A stretch of 16,827 nt of DNA, taken from the NCBI GenBank assembly GCA_964475215.1, contig CAYYVT010000043.1, positions 1 through 16,827 on the forward strand, read 5' to 3'. The stretch is from DATKKG01 sp964475215. GTDB taxonomy: Archaea > Thermoproteota > Nitrososphaeria > Conexivisphaerales > DTJL01. This document shows positions 1 through 7,010 of the stretch, piece after piece; the stretch's first letter is position 1; each line of letters starts with the position of its first letter. Made by a program: the position numbers and the translations under genes. The notes under the pieces are model-generated. The model was not told the origin of the DNA, ran no database searches, and saw nothing but the letters and a program-made list of their open reading frames with translations.

Positions 1-354
1 GGGGTGGACGTCCACATCGTTGTCCTTCCCCCGCCCGCAGCGCCTGCCCCTCTCCCTCATCCCTTCAGCGGCACCATCGACGGAGGTGTCAGCAACGACG
101 TGATGATAGAGTCGATGCCAGCGGCCATGGTTGGCAGCACCGCCACCAACATGCCTCCTCACATTCCGACCCCCCCGGGCACGTCGTTCGTGAACCCTCC
201 CACCAACAGTGCCACCATCATTTCGGGCAGCGCCACGGTCTTCATCGACGGCGAGCCAGCGGCCAGAAGCGGCGATCAGGCAAACACGTGCAACGATCCG
301 GTGCCTCTCCCGACGGGCTCCGTGGTCGCCACTAGCACGGTCCTCATAGGATGA
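1..354 (+). CDS. PAAR-repeat spike-tip protein, 5' end cut by the window
   Basis: PAAR proteins form the sharp conical tip on the VgrG-like spike of type VI secretion systems and other contractile injection systems. The visible 116 residues (counted from a GTG at position 4) contain two repeats of the family: one around residues 18-48 with PHPFSGTI and PAAMVGSTATN, and one around 66-96 with SGSATVFIDG followed by PAARSGD and TCND. H4, H19, H53 and C96 are the three His plus one Cys expected to bind zinc at the tip. Family members of this type, as I recall them, usually have roughly 20 more residues before the HIV segment, so the true start probably lies upstream of the window and GTG 4 is not trusted. 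No effector domain follows; the protein ends right after the second repeat. Spike, sheath and baseplate genes, if present, would be upstream. The family call is firm; the system it belongs to is unknown. Confidence 0.8.
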   Translation, partial: GVDVHIVVLPPPAAPAPLPHPFSGTIDGGVSNDVMIESMPAAMVGSTATNMPPHIPTPPGTSFVNPPTNSATIISGSATVFIDGEPAARSGDQANTCNDPVPLPTGSVVATSTVLIG

Positions 355-486
355 GCCCCTTTCTCCTTCGCCTTCATGGATGGCAGGACTTTCCACGGCT
401 CGATCTTCTCGATGGCGCCTACGGGTCTCCTTGACTGAATCTCTCCCTCGGTTCTGCGTTCAAGCCTCTTTCCCCATCCCGAAGCA

Positions 487-494
487 CTCATAAG
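487..494 (+). promoter_or_regulatory. putative TATA box for the LigB-type dioxygenase gene
   Basis: CTCATAAG is centred about 28 bases upstream of the TTG start at 518. That is the spacing expected for an archaeal TATA box driving a leaderless transcript, and it supports the TTG start. It is a short motif judged by eye. Confidence 0.35.
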
Positions 495-517
495 CCGCCA
501 AGGCCTGAGCGTCCTCG

Positions 518-1321
518 TTGCCTCTGGTGTCGGCCGCTATCATGCCTCATGGCACCGCTGCCATTCCTGGGTTCACGGAGGGGAAATCCGACTTCTCCGA
601 AGTCAGGAAGGGTATGAGGGCGGCCGCTTCGGTTGTCGCCGCCACAGGCCCTCAGACGGTGGTGTTGGCATCCCCTCATAACCTCCGCATCAAAGGAAAG
701 ATGGCCGTGGTGACTGCGGAGAACCTAGGCGGCTCCCTCGAGGAGGGGAAGAAGAAGGTAGCCCTTGGCTGGAAGTGCGACCTGAGGTTCGCCAAGGAGC
801 TCTATTCATTGGCGGACCGACGAGGGCTTCCAGTGGTCTCGGTGAACTTCGGAACGAGTGAGGGCCGTGAGTCCAGGATGCCTCTGGACTGGGGGACCAT
901 GGTCCCCCTCTGGTTCCTCCCCCGCAGGATCAAGGTGGTCCTCGTTACGCCTTCGCGGGAGATCCGTTGGTCCGACCTCGTTTCCTTTGGCGAATGCGTT
1001 GGGGAGGTGGCGCGCGTGGCGCCGGCCAAGATCTCTTTCATCGCCAGCGCAGACCAGGGTCACGCCCACCTGAAGACGGGCCCCTACGGCTTTGATAAGG
1101 CCGCCGATGAATACGATTCGAAGGTGACCTCACTGGTGAAGTCCGACAGGCTGGGCGAGATTTCGCATTTCACCCCCCGCCTGGTGGAGAGGGCTAAGGC
1201 CGACAGCTTTTGGCAGATGCTCATCCTTGTCGGTGCGCTCAAGGGGAGCGGATTCAGGGCCTCATGTTGCGACTATTCCTGCCCGACGTACTACGGGATG
1301 CTTTCTGCAGCGTTCTCGTGA
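518..1321 (+). CDS. Class III extradiol ring-cleavage dioxygenase-like protein (LigB family)
   Basis: LigB-family enzymes are non-haem Fe(II) dioxygenases that open catecholic rings; Memo-like relatives share the fold without that role. The 267-residue protein is a single LigB domain. Candidate metal or active-site residues are H11 in MPHG, H54 in SPHN, D124 in the LDWG..PLWFL segment, and H182/H184 in SADQGHAH, matching the family pattern. The TTG at 518 is chosen because the next ATG (542) would leave only one residue before the PHG histidine; GTG 527 is an alternative. A TATA-like box lies 28 bases upstream. A second His-rich patch (SHF, H217) and three cysteines near the C-terminus (C250, C251, C255) are visible. 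No other aromatic-degradation gene is nearby, so the substrate cannot be inferred, and a non-catalytic Memo-like role is possible. No signal peptide or membrane segment; cytoplasmic. Confidence 0.8.
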   Translation: MPLVSAAIMPHGTAAIPGFTEGKSDFSEVRKGMRAAASVVAATGPQTVVLASPHNLRIKGKMAVVTAENLGGSLEEGKKKVALGWKCDLRFAKELYSLADRRGLPVVSVNFGTSEGRESRMPLDWGTMVPLWFLPRRIKVVLVTPSREIRWSDLVSFGECVGEVARVAPAKISFIASADQGHAHLKTGPYGFDKAADEYDSKVTSLVKSDRLGEISHFTPRLVERAKADSFWQMLILVGALKGSGFRASCCDYSCPTYYGMLSAAFS

Positions 1322-1377
1322 TTCCAGGCGCCTGTCTTGCGCCTGAAGTCATCGAATCTGAAACTTGTAAATGGAAA

Positions 1378-1409
1378 CGATTAAAGGGTAAAACCGATTT
1401 TCATTTTTG
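1378..1409 (+). promoter_or_regulatory. AT-rich intergenic stretch: T-tract terminator and possible promoter
   Basis: In the gap between the dioxygenase and the histidine kinase, the pyrimidine-rich tract ending in ATTTTCATTTTTG (about 1397-1409) fits archaeal intrinsic termination on T-tracts. The preceding CGATTAAAGGGTAAAACC could be a TATA region giving the kinase mRNA a leader of about 35 bases. Neither role is certain. Confidence 0.3.
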
Positions 1410-1445
1410 ATTGCTGTCTCCGGCAAGCCCGCGTCATAGTGTCTT

Positions 1446-3935
1446 ATGGGGATGCTCCAGCGTGCCGACGGTGTCTCCTTGAAGGGCCCCTTCGACCAGG
1501 CTGACGACTCGCACGGCGAAGCGATTCTAAGGGAAGCCGAGGAGAAGTTCAGGACCATATTCCAGGCCGCAGCCATCGGTGTGGCGGTCGTGGACCTGGA
1601 ACAGGTGATCGTGGATGCTAACCCTACCCTGTGCAAGATGCTCGGATATGGGGCCGCCGAGCTGAAGGGCTTTCGATGGGACGCGATCATCTCGCCTGAC
1701 GACGCTGAAGCATTCAACGTTGCCTATCTCCAACTGCTCGCGGGGCTGTTGGATAGCCACCGCTCAGAAGTGGGTTTTCGGAGGAAGGATGGCTCCCTTC
1801 GGCGCGGCCAACTCACCCTCTCCGTCGTCCGAGCCCCTAGCCTCTCCCCTTCCTCCATCGTCGCACTTCTTGAAGACGTGACCGAACGCAGACAGATGGA
1901 GGACAGGCTCCGTCTGGCGGAGAAGGAAGTCAACACGCTTCTAGACAGTATACCCGCCTACGCCTACCTCAAGGACACTGGAGGTCGGTTCATCACGGCA
2001 AACAAGAGGTTCTGCGATGCATACGGAGTCACGAAGTCAGAGATTGTGGGGAAGACTATCTACGATATAACAAGGCCTTCGCTTGCCGACAAGAGCGCAG
2101 AAGACGATGCTAAGGTGATAAGCACCGGCCAGCCACTCCATGAAGAAGGCAAATTTTCAGACAGGGGGAGGGCATTGGTCGTCGAGTCTACAATGCTTCC
2201 GCTCAAGGGGGAGGGACGCCGGGTCGTCGGCATCATCGGCCTCATCTATGACGTGACGGAGCGAAAGCGCGACGAAGCGGCCCTTGCTGATAGCGAGCGG
2301 AGGTACCGGGCCCTGTTTGACGAGTCTCCGATGCCTCTAGTAGTGGAGGATTTCTCGGAAGTCAAAGTTGAGCTGGCCTCACTCGCCAAGGTGGGGATAC
2401 CAGCTCTCAGGAAGCATCTGCTTTCGAACCCGGATGTTGTAAGGCGGATGATCGGAAAGGTGAAGGTGGTCGATGTCAACTCCGCATTCATGCGCCTCTT
2501 CGAAGCCAGCGACAGGCAGGAACTGAATAGCCTCTATCAGATCCTCTCGGAAGAGGCCGTTGGCGGATTTACGGAACGGCTCATCGCCATCGCTGAGGGA
2601 AGGCCCGAGTTCGAGACTGAGACCGTCAACAGGTCGCTGAAGGGGAACCGTATCAATGTAGTCGTCAAGTACATCATGCCCCGCGAGTCAGCGAACTCCT
2701 ACCGCATCATCGTCTCGGTCACTGACATCACACAGATGAAGGATGACGAGGCGGCCTTGCGGGCGTCCGAGGCGAAGTATAGGGAGCTAGTGGAAAACGC
2801 CAGGAGCGCCATCCTGAAACAGGACCTGAACGGGAAGATCCTTAGCTGCAACGAGTTTGCCGAGGAGTTCTTCGGCTTCAGGGCAGATGAGCTCGTCGGG
2901 CGGAGCGTCCTCGAAACCCTAGTCCCCCTCACCGAGTCGACCGGAAGGGACCTGAGGACCTTCATAGCCGACATCTACGCCCATCCTGAGGCCCATGCGA
3001 ACAGCATTAACGAGAACGTCAAGAAGGACGGCACCAGGGTTTGGATGCATTGGAGCAACAGCGTCGCTGAGGACATGGACGGCTCTCCAGTGATACTTAG
3101 CGTAGGGACTGACATAACAAATAGGAAGCTGATGGAGGAGGACTTGAAGATGTACAGCACAAAGCTCGAAACAATGGTGAGAATGAGGACCCGGGAGCTC
3201 AACAGATCCCACAGGCAGCTTCTGAAGGCTGAGCGTCTGGCAGCCATCGGGAGCGTGGCCGCCCAGGTGAGCCACGACCTAAGGAGTCCCCTTGCTTCTT
3301 TGGGCACGAACCTATTCTATATCAGGAACGCACTCCCTCCAAAGGAGAGAAGGCGGCTGGAGCCGGTCCTGAATTCGATGGAGAAGGACATGGGGCATGC
3401 GAAGTCGATAATCTCGGACCTCCTGAACTTCTCGACCAGGCCCAAACTGAAGACTACGACCATCTACCTAGGGGAGGTCATCGCGGGGGCGATTGAACAC
3501 CTGTCCGTTCCTGCAGGCGTCGAAATCCAAATTGACGCCTTCCCGAAGGCCCCCATCAAGGGGGACCCCACCTACCTGATCAGGGTATTCCAGAACCTCA
3601 TCTTCAACGCAATCGATGCCATGCCCGAGGGCGGGAAGGTGAGCATAACGGTCAAGGTTCAGTCTGGGGAGGCCTTGGCTTCCGTGGCTGATCAAGGTGT
3701 GGGAATCACGAAAGAGAACATGGGGAAGCTGTTCACTCCCTTCTTCACGACCAAGCCGAAGGGGACGGGCCTTGGGCTAGCCATATGCAAGCGCCTTGTA
3801 GAAGCCCACGGGGGGAGGATATGGGTAGAAAGCGAGCCGGAGAAGGGGACGACATTCTTTGTGGCGTTCCCCCTTGTCGGCCCTGCCGCCAGGTCCCGTA
3901 AGACCCAGGCGCGCAGCCGGCCGCCTGCGAAATAG
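1446..3935 (+). CDS. Multi-PAS sensor histidine kinase, soluble
   Basis: An 829-residue two-component sensor that would autophosphorylate on histidine and pass phosphate to a response regulator. Domains in order: PAS1 about 32-146, PAS2 160-273, PAS3 285-429, PAS4 444-558, a helical linker 562-595, HisKA about 595-660, and HATPase_c about 700-815. The phospho-acceptor is H610 in SHDLRSPL. The N box is NLIFNAIDAM (N717, N721), the G1 box is DQGVGI (D749), and the F/G2 region is FFTTKPKGTGLGL (about 766-778), so the kinase core is complete. PAS3 carries the EDFSEVK insertion and VVDVN core known from a distinct PAS subtype. There is no transmembrane segment, so it senses a cytoplasmic signal; no haem- or flavin-binding signature could be assigned. 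Start is the ATG at 1446; ATG 1452 is two codons inside. No receiver-domain gene lies in the window, making this an orphan kinase here. Confidence 0.93.
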   Translation: MGMLQRADGVSLKGPFDQADDSHGEAILREAEEKFRTIFQAAAIGVAVVDLEQVIVDANPTLCKMLGYGAAELKGFRWDAIISPDDAEAFNVAYLQLLAGLLDSHRSEVGFRRKDGSLRRGQLTLSVVRAPSLSPSSIVALLEDVTERRQMEDRLRLAEKEVNTLLDSIPAYAYLKDTGGRFITANKRFCDAYGVTKSEIVGKTIYDITRPSLADKSAEDDAKVISTGQPLHEEGKFSDRGRALVVESTMLPLKGEGRRVVGIIGLIYDVTERKRDEAALADSERRYRALFDESPMPLVVEDFSEVKVELASLAKVGIPALRKHLLSNPDVVRRMIGKVKVVDVNSAFMRLFEASDRQELNSLYQILSEEAVGGFTERLIAIAEGRPEFETETVNRSLKGNRINVVVKYIMPRESANSYRIIVSVTDITQMKDDEAALRASEAKYRELVENARSAILKQDLNGKILSCNEFAEEFFGFRADELVGRSVLETLVPLTESTGRDLRTFIADIYAHPEAHANSINENVKKDGTRVWMHWSNSVAEDMDGSPVILSVGTDITNRKLMEEDLKMYSTKLETMVRMRTRELNRSHRQLLKAERLAAIGSVAAQVSHDLRSPLASLGTNLFYIRNALPPKERRRLEPVLNSMEKDMGHAKSIISDLLNFSTRPKLKTTTIYLGEVIAGAIEHLSVPAGVEIQIDAFPKAPIKGDPTYLIRVFQNLIFNAIDAMPEGGKVSITVKVQSGEALASVADQGVGITKENMGKLFTPFFTTKPKGTGLGLAICKRLVEAHGGRIWVESEPEKGTTFFVAFPLVGPAARSRKTQARSRPPAK

Positions 3936-4004
3936 CTTTAGTCGACCGCGCCATGGCGATTGCCGTAGGCCCTGTTCTGTTGCCGACAGTCAAGGTAGGA
4001 CGTT

Positions 4005-4011
4005 GAGGTGA
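4005..4011 (+). promoter_or_regulatory. Shine-Dalgarno site for the CPBP protease gene
   Basis: GAGGTGA ends four bases before the ATG at 4016 and matches seven positions of the archaeal consensus GGAGGTGAT. It fixes the start and marks this as one of the few genes here with a strong ribosome binding site, consistent with translation from a leadered or polycistronic mRNA. Confidence 0.6.
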
Positions 4012-4015
4012 GGGG

Positions 4016-4723
4016 ATGCCGAAGACGACCTATGGAGACGTTCTGGAGTTGGCCTGCGCCTTCGCCGTAGCCTTCGCAGCCGTAATCCTCGTCAACACGC
4101 CCTCGTTTCATTACGTATCCGCTGCCCTTGCGGTCTACCTCGGGCTCTTGGTGGGGATCCCCTTAGCGTCCTGCAAGCTCAGGCGGCGCACGATTTCGAA
4201 GGAGTTCGGCCTGAGGGACTCCACCTCCTTCCCCTGGTGGTGGTTCGCGATGGCCCTAGTCCTCCCTCTTCCCTTCATATTCGTGCTCTGGAAGCCGTCC
4301 CTAGCCCCGACGGTGGCATTTGCCGTGGTGGTCGCGCCATTCTGCGAGGAGCTATTCTTTCGAGGCTACATCGCGGGCCGCCTCCGGGGCCTCGGGATCA
4401 TAACTGCTTCGCTGACTTCTGCCCTGCTCTTCGGCGCCTTCCATCTCGGAGCCCAGCAGTTTGACAACCCGGGGGCCGTGCTGGTGCTGGTCCTCCTGGG
4501 CCTCGTCTACGCGCCGCTTTTCCTCCTTACTGACAGCGTGTACGTGACAGCTGGAGCCCACGAGGCATGGAACCTCTTTCTGTACTTCGTTTCGATCTTC
4601 CCCTCCAACGCCTTCGGCTACGTCTCCTACGCTGCCCTTGGTCTGCTGACGATGGGCAACGTATTCCTGGCCCTCCTTGAGATCCTCCATGCCCAGAGGA
4701 AGGCGGCCTTGCCGGAGGCATGA
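4016..4723 (+). CDS. CPBP family intramembrane metalloprotease
   Basis: A 235-residue polytopic membrane protein of the CAAX-protease/Abi (CPBP, Rce1-like) family, whose members cleave within or next to membranes using a glutamate/histidine active site. All three family motifs are present: EELFFR (E111, E112, R116), FGAFH (F139-H143), and HEAWN (H182-N186). Hydrophobic segments are seen around residues 7-27, 31-50, 71-90, 94-110, 127-146, 154-174 and 187-225, giving roughly seven or eight membrane passes. The start is supported by the GAGGTGA site four bases upstream. It lies 80 bases after the histidine kinase on the same strand and 48 bases before another membrane protein. Substrates are unknown: roles in prenyl-protein processing, bacteriocin self-immunity or signalling cannot be told apart from sequence. 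Confidence 0.88.
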   Translation: MPKTTYGDVLELACAFAVAFAAVILVNTPSFHYVSAALAVYLGLLVGIPLASCKLRRRTISKEFGLRDSTSFPWWWFAMALVLPLPFIFVLWKPSLAPTVAFAVVVAPFCEELFFRGYIAGRLRGLGIITASLTSALLFGAFHLGAQQFDNPGAVLVLVLLGLVYAPLFLLTDSVYVTAGAHEAWNLFLYFVSIFPSNAFGYVSYAALGLLTMGNVFLALLEILHAQRKAALPEA

Positions 4724-4740
4724 GCGCCGCCCTAGCCAAC

Positions 4741-4748
4741 ATTAAGTA
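4741..4748 (+). promoter_or_regulatory. putative TATA box for the membrane protein at 4772
   Basis: ATTAAGTA is centred about 28 bases before the ATG at 4772, the classic spacing for a leaderless archaeal transcript. It suggests the gene has its own promoter despite being only 48 bases behind the CPBP gene. Confidence 0.4.
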
Positions 4749-4771
4749 GCGGCCCGTTCAGCTGAGACCGC

Positions 4772-5293
4772 ATGGGCTCTACACAGCCCCCCAGCAGCCT
4801 GACGAAGTACAAGCTCCTCGCGGTCATCTTCTTCTTTCTCGCCTTCTTGGTCTTCTCCTTCTACCTTGATATCCTCATCCCCGGGCTGCCGAACAACAGC
4901 GAACGCCAGCACATTGGTTTCATCCTGTTCTTGATTCCGAGCTTCCTCCTGGCTGGCGGCCAGGTGGCCATTTCGGGCTTCTTCATCTTCATGACCGTCC
5001 CCACGGTTTCAAAGGAGAGGAACAAGCTCAGGATGTGGCAGTCGATGGCGCTGGGCGGGTACCTGACACTGCTTTTCAGCCTGACATATGCAGCCTACCC
5101 TGACAGAGGGCCTGTGTACTATGCTGCCTTCGTCGGCAACGCAGTCACGGCGGTCATCTTCGAGGCCATTTGGGCAGCCTCTTCGATAGTTTCCGCCGGA
5201 TGGGCGATAAAGAGGCTCAGCGGGGCGAGGTGGGTCCATTCGCTCTTCGCCGCTGGCCTGGCATTGCTCATAATCATAATAGCGGCAGACTGA
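4772..5293 (+). CDS. Hypothetical polytopic membrane protein
   Basis: Not recognised as a named family. The 173-residue protein is very hydrophobic, with segments around residues 14-35, 47-75, 88-108, 113-143 and 150-171, giving about five membrane passes. The N-terminus is short and polar, and the C-terminus ends in a run of isoleucine and alanine. Charged residues sit in the loops SKERNKLR (79-86) and KRLSGARW (about 144-151). No cysteines and no catalytic motif are visible. A leaderless-type TATA box 28 bases upstream supports the ATG at 4772. It follows the CPBP protease in the same direction, so a functional link (substrate or partner) is conceivable but unproven. Function unknown. Confidence 0.75.
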   Translation: MGSTQPPSSLTKYKLLAVIFFFLAFLVFSFYLDILIPGLPNNSERQHIGFILFLIPSFLLAGGQVAISGFFIFMTVPTVSKERNKLRMWQSMALGGYLTLLFSLTYAAYPDRGPVYYAAFVGNAVTAVIFEAIWAASSIVSAGWAIKRLSGARWVHSLFAAGLALLIIIIAAD

Positions 5294-5442
5294 ACACCTT
5301 CCGAATCTCGGGCGCGTCGCGCCGGTCGCCTGGGTCGCCAACTTCAGGCCTCGGAATAGGTGAACCTTCATCCTAACCCGTCAAATCGCTTGGGGTGAGA
5401 CGATGTGAAGCCAGGCGGCCCTGATCTCCTCCCAAAGGCAAG

Positions 5443-5451
5443 CTTCAAAAG
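5443..5451 (+). promoter_or_regulatory. putative TATA box for the surface protein at 5476
   Basis: CTTCAAAAG is centred about 29 bases before the ATG at 5476, consistent with a near-leaderless archaeal mRNA. The remaining upstream gap (5294-5442) holds a GC-rich 13-base palindrome at 5311-5323 and nothing else I can name. Confidence 0.33.
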
Positions 5452-5475
5452 GCCCATCAAATTCAGCAGGTCTCG

Positions 5476-6093
5476 ATGAAGGCGAACTGGAAGGTCGCCG
5501 CCCTGGCCTCGGTCATCGTAATCTTGCTGATCCTTCTATTCGCACCACTTGTCAGCACCGAGCGCACCATACTCGCCCCCGATCCCTCCTCGATAAACGG
5601 GACGACGGTGCTCTCTTCGGGCGAGCTTTCGTACATGAGCGTCAGGCAGACTGGCTTGGCGACGCTCCTCTACTCGTGGTTTGGGGTGGGATTCTCTCCG
5701 TACGCCGACTCCTACGACTGCAGCGTGGCCGAGTTCACGTGCAGCTACACCCCCACCTCTTCCTACCCTGATGTAACCGTCTTCCCCAGCACCGTCCTGG
5801 CCCCTCCCGAGGTCGAGGTCTCGCAAGTCCATGTGACCCTAAACATGACCGAACCCACATCGTTGGTGGCCTCCTTCGTGGTCACCAACAACGGCGGGGA
5901 CATCATCGGCGTCTACATCTACCTGAACGAAACTTCCTCCGCTTCGGAGGGACCCATCATCTCTCCGGGCGAATCGCAGAGCTGCACCTTCTCAGTGTAT
6001 CCCCCGACCACGCCGAGCCCGGGCGACCACTACTTCCTCAAGATCATAACCTCGGCGGTCACCCTGATCATGTACGTCCAGGTGGAAGGATAG
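5476..6093 (+). CDS. Single-pass surface protein with beta-rich ectodomain, unknown function
   Basis: A 205-residue protein with positive residues then one hydrophobic helix at about 7-25, which should act as an uncleaved signal anchor placing the rest outside the cell. The ectodomain is rich in Ser, Thr, Val and Pro, with three N-X-S/T sequons (N41, N123, N151) suited to archaeal N-glycosylation. Residues about 113-205 alternate hydrophobic and polar residues in strands and contain a VTNNG..IIGVYIYL segment and PGES turn reminiscent of Ig-like/CARDB folds; this fold guess is inference. C82, C89 and C170 are present; C82 and C89 could form a disulfide. The gene converges on the SDR gene with only 9 bases between the two stop codons. 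No catalytic motif seen. Confidence 0.75.
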   Translation: MKANWKVAALASVIVILLILLFAPLVSTERTILAPDPSSINGTTVLSSGELSYMSVRQTGLATLLYSWFGVGFSPYADSYDCSVAEFTCSYTPTSSYPDVTVFPSTVLAPPEVEVSQVHVTLNMTEPTSLVASFVVTNNGGDIIGVYIYLNETSSASEGPIISPGESQSCTFSVYPPTTPSPGDHYFLKIITSAVTLIMYVQVEG

Positions 6094-6102
6094 GGCCTTA
6101 GT

Positions 6103-6945
6103 TCAGGCCAATCCGGTCATCTTCATGCTGATGTGCCACAGCTTCGAGGCGAGCTCCTGGTCGTAGGACCTCACCGACGACTCCTTGGGCCTGCAGTCGT
6201 CGAAGTACTTGCCCGTCACTCCTTCCACCTCGCGTGACGATGCCAAGTAGATGGAGGTCTTGGCCCCCTCTTCAGGGCTCTCCATGAAGGTGGAGGCCAG
6301 CCTCCCGAAAGGGCTGAAGACGCCCGACCTGGCCCAGATGTTGGTCCTGACGCCCCCCGGATGGAGAGCGTTGACGGTCACCCCCTTCTTGTCCTCCCTC
6401 CTGGCGAGCTCGTAGGTGAAGAGGACGAGGGCCAGCTTCGACCTGGCGTAGGCGCTGTAGCCCGCAAAGCCGACCTTCCCATCCCCGTTGATGCTCGAGA
6501 GGTCGAGCCTGCCGCTGTAGTGTGACGAAGATGAAACGTTGACGACCCTGGACGGCGCACTTCCCTCGAGGGTCTCCAGGAGGAGGTTGGTGAGCAGGAA
6601 AGGTGCGAAGTAGTTGACGGCCATGGTCCTCTCGATCCCATCCTTCGTCTCACCATACCCCGGGAAGATGCTGCCGGCGTTGTTGATGAGCACATCCAAC
6701 CTCGTCCTGGAAGCAAGGAAGCCGGCGGCGGCCCTCCGCACCTCCCGCTGAAGCAGGAGGTCCGCTATCAGCAGCTCGACGGCGGGGTTGCCGCTGGCGG
6801 CGATGATCTCCTTCCGGGCGTCTTCGGCCTTGAACCTGTCTCGACATAGGAGGGTGAGCTCGGACCCCTCCTTCGCCAGCCCTATAGCGGTAGCCTTCCC
6901 TATCCCCGAGCTCGCGCCCGTAATGAGGACGATCTGACCCTTCAA
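6103..6945 (-). CDS. Short-chain dehydrogenase/reductase (retinol dehydrogenase-like)
   Basis: A 280-residue classical SDR that would oxidise or reduce an alcohol/carbonyl with NAD(P)(H). The Rossmann nucleotide-binding motif TGASSGIG is at residues 9-16, NNAG at 88-91, the structural Asn at 111, the catalytic Ser in VNVSSSS (138-141), and the YARSK catalytic pair Y166/K170. R35 after the second strand (LLCRDR) suggests NADPH preference. The C-terminal pattern (KYFDDCRP.E..... ending in LWHIS and MTGL) is typical of the retinol dehydrogenase/WW-oxidoreductase branch. The start is a TTG at 6945, giving the usual short N-terminus before the first strand. It sits 65 bases downstream of the cyclase gene on the same strand and has its own TATA-like box, so co-transcription is uncertain. 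Substrate unknown. Confidence 0.9.
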   Translation of the reverse strand: MKGQIVLITGASSGIGKATAIGLAKEGSELTLLCRDRFKAEDARKEIIAASGNPAVELLIADLLLQREVRRAAAGFLASRTRLDVLINNAGSIFPGYGETKDGIERTMAVNYFAPFLLTNLLLETLEGSAPSRVVNVSSSSHYSGRLDLSSINGDGKVGFAGYSAYARSKLALVLFTYELARREDKKGVTVNALHPGGVRTNIWARSGVFSPFGRLASTFMESPEEGAKTSIYLASSREVEGVTGKYFDDCRPKESSVRSYDQELASKLWHISMKMTGLA

Positions 6946-6976
6946 GACGATTCCGTCCAGCCAAGGAGAACCCGGG

Positions 6977-6985
6977 ACTTAATCG
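6977..6985 (-). promoter_or_regulatory. putative TATA box for the SDR gene
   Basis: Read on the minus strand, CGATTAAGT is centred about 36 bases before the TTG start at 6945. It lies in the 65-base gap behind the cyclase stop codon, suggesting an internal or independent promoter. Confidence 0.33.
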
Positions 6986-7010
6986 TTTCCCGCGGCCGAA
7001 GGGGCACCGG

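Noticed and set aside
5311..5323. GC-rich 13-base palindrome behind the membrane protein gene as a terminator
   Set aside because: It has no room for a normal loop and no T-tract follows.
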